A DNA stretch of 32,882 bases. It comes from Acidovorax_G sp046289925. Its GTDB lineage: Bacteria; Pseudomonadota; Gammaproteobacteria; Burkholderiales; Burkholderiaceae_C. The translations under genes were made by a program, and so were the position numbers. Location of the stretch: assembly GCA_046289925.1 (NCBI GenBank), contig JBKBUN010000014.1:1-32882 (forward strand). Direction: 5' to 3'. Below are positions 30,959-32,882 of this stretch, one piece after another; position 1 is the stretch's first letter; each line of letters opens with the position of its first letter. Below the pieces are notes generated by a model. It saw only the letters and a program-made list of their open reading frames with translations, was not told where the DNA came from and made no database searches.

Positions 30959-32767
30959 ATGAGCTACACCCAAGCCAACATCACCAAGCGCAAGTTCGAC
31001 GTTGTCATCGTCGGTGCCGGAGGATCCGGCATGCGCGCCTCGCTGCAACTCGCCCGCGCCGGCCTCAACGTTGCCGTGCTCTCCAAGGTCTTTCCCACGC
31101 GCTCGCACACCGTGGCCGCGCAGGGTGGCATTGGCGCTTCGCTGGGCAACATGTCAGAGGACAACTGGCACTACCACTTTTACGACACCATCAAGGGCTC
31201 AGACTGGCTCGGCGACCAGGATGCGATTGAGTTCATGTGCCGTGAAGCGCCCAAGGTCGTGTACGACCTGGAGCACATGGGTATGCCGTTCGACCGCAAC
31301 CCCGACGGCACGATCTACCAACGTCCGTTCGGCGGTCACACGGCCAACTACGGTGAAAAGCCTGTGCAGCGCGCCTGCGCGGCGGCCGACCGCACCGGCC
31401 ACGCCATGCTGCACACGCTGTACCAACAAAACGTCAAGGCCCGTACGAACTTTTTCGTCGAGTGGATGGCGCTAGACCTGATCCGCGACGCCGACGGCGA
31501 TGTCGTGGGCGTGACCGCGCTGGAGATGGAAACCGGCGATCTGCACATTCTCGAAGCCAAGACCACCTTGCTGGCCACGGGTGGTGCAGGCCGCATTTTT
31601 GCAGCGTCGACCAACGCGTTCATCAACACCGGCGATGGCCTGGGCATGGCTGCGCGCGCAGGCATTCCGCTGGAAGACATGGAGTTCTGGCAATTCCACC
31701 CCACCGGCGTAGCCGGTGCGGGCGTGCTGCTGACCGAAGGCTGCCGTGGTGAAGGCGCGATTTTGCTCAACAGCAACGGCGAGCGCTTCATGGAGCGCTA
31801 TGCGCCCACGCTGAAGGATCTGGCACCGCGCGACTTCGTGTCCCGCTCGATGGACCAGGAAATCAAGGAAGGCCGTGGCTGCGGTCCGAACAAGGACTAC
31901 GTGCTGCTCAAGCTGGACCACCTGGGCGCCGAGACCATCCACAAGCGCCTGCCTTCGGTGTACGAGATCGGCGTGAACTTCGCCAACGTGGACATCACCA
32001 AGGAGCCGATCCCAGTGGTGCCCACCATCCACTACCAGATGGGCGGCATTCCAACCAACATCAACGGCCAAGTGGTGGTGCAGCAAGGCGGCGAAGACAA
32101 CCTGGTCGTGAATGGCTTGTACGCGGTGGGCGAATGCTCGTGCGTGTCGGTGCACGGTGCCAACCGCCTGGGTACGAATTCGCTGCTCGACCTGCTGGTG
32201 TTCGGTCGCGCTGCCGGTAACCACATCGTCGAGTTCAACAACAAGAACAAGGAACACAAGCCCCTGCCCAAGGATGCCGCCGACCGCACGTTGGAACGCC
32301 TCAACCGCCTCAGCTCGGCCTCCAGCGGCGAGTACGCCCAGGATGTGGCCAATGACATCCGCGCATCGATGCAACAGCACGCCGGTGTGTTCCGCACGCA
32401 GGCTGGCATGGACGAAGGCGTTCGCAAGATCGCCGAGTTGCGCGAGCGTGTGAAGAAAGTGGGCCTCAAAGACCACTCCAAGGTGTTCAACACCGCGCGC
32501 ATCGAAGCGCTGGAGGTCGAGAACCTGATCGAAGCTGCCCAGGCCACGATGGTCTCGGCCGCTGCCCGCAAGGAATGCCGTGGTGCCCACACCGTGAGCG
32601 ACTACGAGCGCCCGGCCGATGACCCGGTCGCACCGCTGGGCCGCGATGATGCCAACTGGATGAAGCACACCCTGTGGCACAGCGCGTCCAACAGCCTCAC
32701 CTACAAGCCCGTCAAGCTCAAGCCCCTGACCGTGGAATCGGTTCCGCCCAAGGTTCGCACGTTCTGA
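30959..32767 (+). CDS. sdhA: Succinate dehydrogenase flavoprotein subunit
   Basis: A 602-aa catalytic subunit that oxidises succinate to fumarate on the cytoplasmic side and feeds electrons to SdhB. The dinucleotide fold DVVIVGAGGSGMRASLQLAR is at residues 14–33. H50 in TRSHTVAAQGGIGASLG is the covalent FAD site. The active-site regions QFHPTG, HYQMGGIPTN and SVHGANRLGTNSLLD are present, and the C-terminal helical domain ends KVRTF. I chose the ATG at 30959, which has GGAAGG just upstream; the longer frame overlaps sdhD and is not homologous. Confidence 0.98.
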   Translation: MSYTQANITKRKFDVVIVGAGGSGMRASLQLARAGLNVAVLSKVFPTRSHTVAAQGGIGASLGNMSEDNWHYHFYDTIKGSDWLGDQDAIEFMCREAPKVVYDLEHMGMPFDRNPDGTIYQRPFGGHTANYGEKPVQRACAAADRTGHAMLHTLYQQNVKARTNFFVEWMALDLIRDADGDVVGVTALEMETGDLHILEAKTTLLATGGAGRIFAASTNAFINTGDGLGMAARAGIPLEDMEFWQFHPTGVAGAGVLLTEGCRGEGAILLNSNGERFMERYAPTLKDLAPRDFVSRSMDQEIKEGRGCGPNKDYVLLKLDHLGAETIHKRLPSVYEIGVNFANVDITKEPIPVVPTIHYQMGGIPTNINGQVVVQQGGEDNLVVNGLYAVGECSCVSVHGANRLGTNSLLDLLVFGRAAGNHIVEFNNKNKEHKPLPKDAADRTLERLNRLSSASSGEYAQDVANDIRASMQQHAGVFRTQAGMDEGVRKIAELRERVKKVGLKDHSKVFNTARIEALEVENLIEAAQATMVSAAARKECRGAHTVSDYERPADDPVAPLGRDDANWMKHTLWHSASNSLTYKPVKLKPLTVESVPPKVRTF

Positions 32768-32789
32768 TCGGAAACAGGAGTACCCCACC

Positions 32790-32882
32790 ATGGCAAAACG
32801 TACTTTCCAAATCTACCGCTACGATCCCGACAAGGACGCCAAGCCCTACATGCAGACCGTCGAGATCGAGCTGGACGGTAGC
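32790..32882 (+). CDS. sdhB: Succinate dehydrogenase iron-sulfur subunit, 5' part only
   Basis: The first 31 codons (start MAKRTFQIYRYDPDKDAKPY) match the N-terminus of SdhB. The window ends before the cysteine clusters. AGGAG lies nine bases before the ATG, 22 bases after the sdhA stop. Completeness cannot be judged. Confidence 0.9.
   Translation, partial: MAKRTFQIYRYDPDKDAKPYMQTVEIELDGS

Overview
The window looks like a chromosomal core segment of a betaproteobacterium in Burkholderiales, most likely Comamonadaceae and Acidovorax-like. The basis is the high-GC codon usage, the protein sequences as I recognise them, and the gene order pnp–qor–tpiA–secG–tRNA-Leu–nuoA-to-N followed by DUF2818 and DUF1178 genes. 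The TCA block (acnB, a CoA-lyase-like gene, mdh, a GntR regulator, sdhCDAB) fits the same group. No search could be run, so the lineage is inferred from recognition. I see no prophage, IS, CRISPR array or other sign of recent transfer.

Layout, left to right. (1) 152–15466, minus strand: a complete 14-gene respiratory complex I operon. Read in the direction of transcription it runs nuoA to nuoN, with separate nuoC and nuoD genes, then two small genes (DUF2818 membrane protein, DUF1178 zinc-ribbon protein). Four junctions inside nuo (nuoD/E, E/F, G/H, J/K) are 4-bp ATGA overlaps. (2) 15543–20679, minus strand: tRNA-Leu(GAG), secG, tpiA, an NAD(P)H:quinone oxidoreductase-like gene, pnp and rpsO. 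There is a clear intrinsic terminator between rpsO and pnp, a hairpin-rich pnp leader, and three hairpins in tandem after pnp. (3) 20780–23432: a PLP aminotransferase and ribD on the minus strand, with a small plus-strand gene between them (probable exported or membrane protein, perfect AGGAGG site). (4) 23568–28983, minus strand: acnB with its terminator, an unknown secreted protein, a HpcH/CitE-like CoA-ester lyase and mdh. (5) 29178–32882, plus strand: a GntR/UTRA regulator, then sdhC, sdhD, sdhA and the first 31 codons of sdhB, which runs off the window.

Functionally this is an energy-metabolism neighbourhood. Aconitase, malate dehydrogenase and succinate dehydrogenase feed NADH and quinol to the electron-transport chain, and complex I oxidises the NADH. 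The most informative regulatory sequence is the short mdh–gntR divergent region. It carries an AT-rich palindrome with an extra direct half-site, sitting between plausible -35 and -10 elements of gntR, so the GntR protein may control itself and the flanking TCA genes.

I did not find a clearly novel multi-gene system. The best leads are that operator and its regulator, the secreted two-cysteine protein in the TCA block (faintly MliC-like), the small exported protein opposite the aminotransferase, the CoA lyase beside acnB and mdh, and the small genes attached to the complex I operon.
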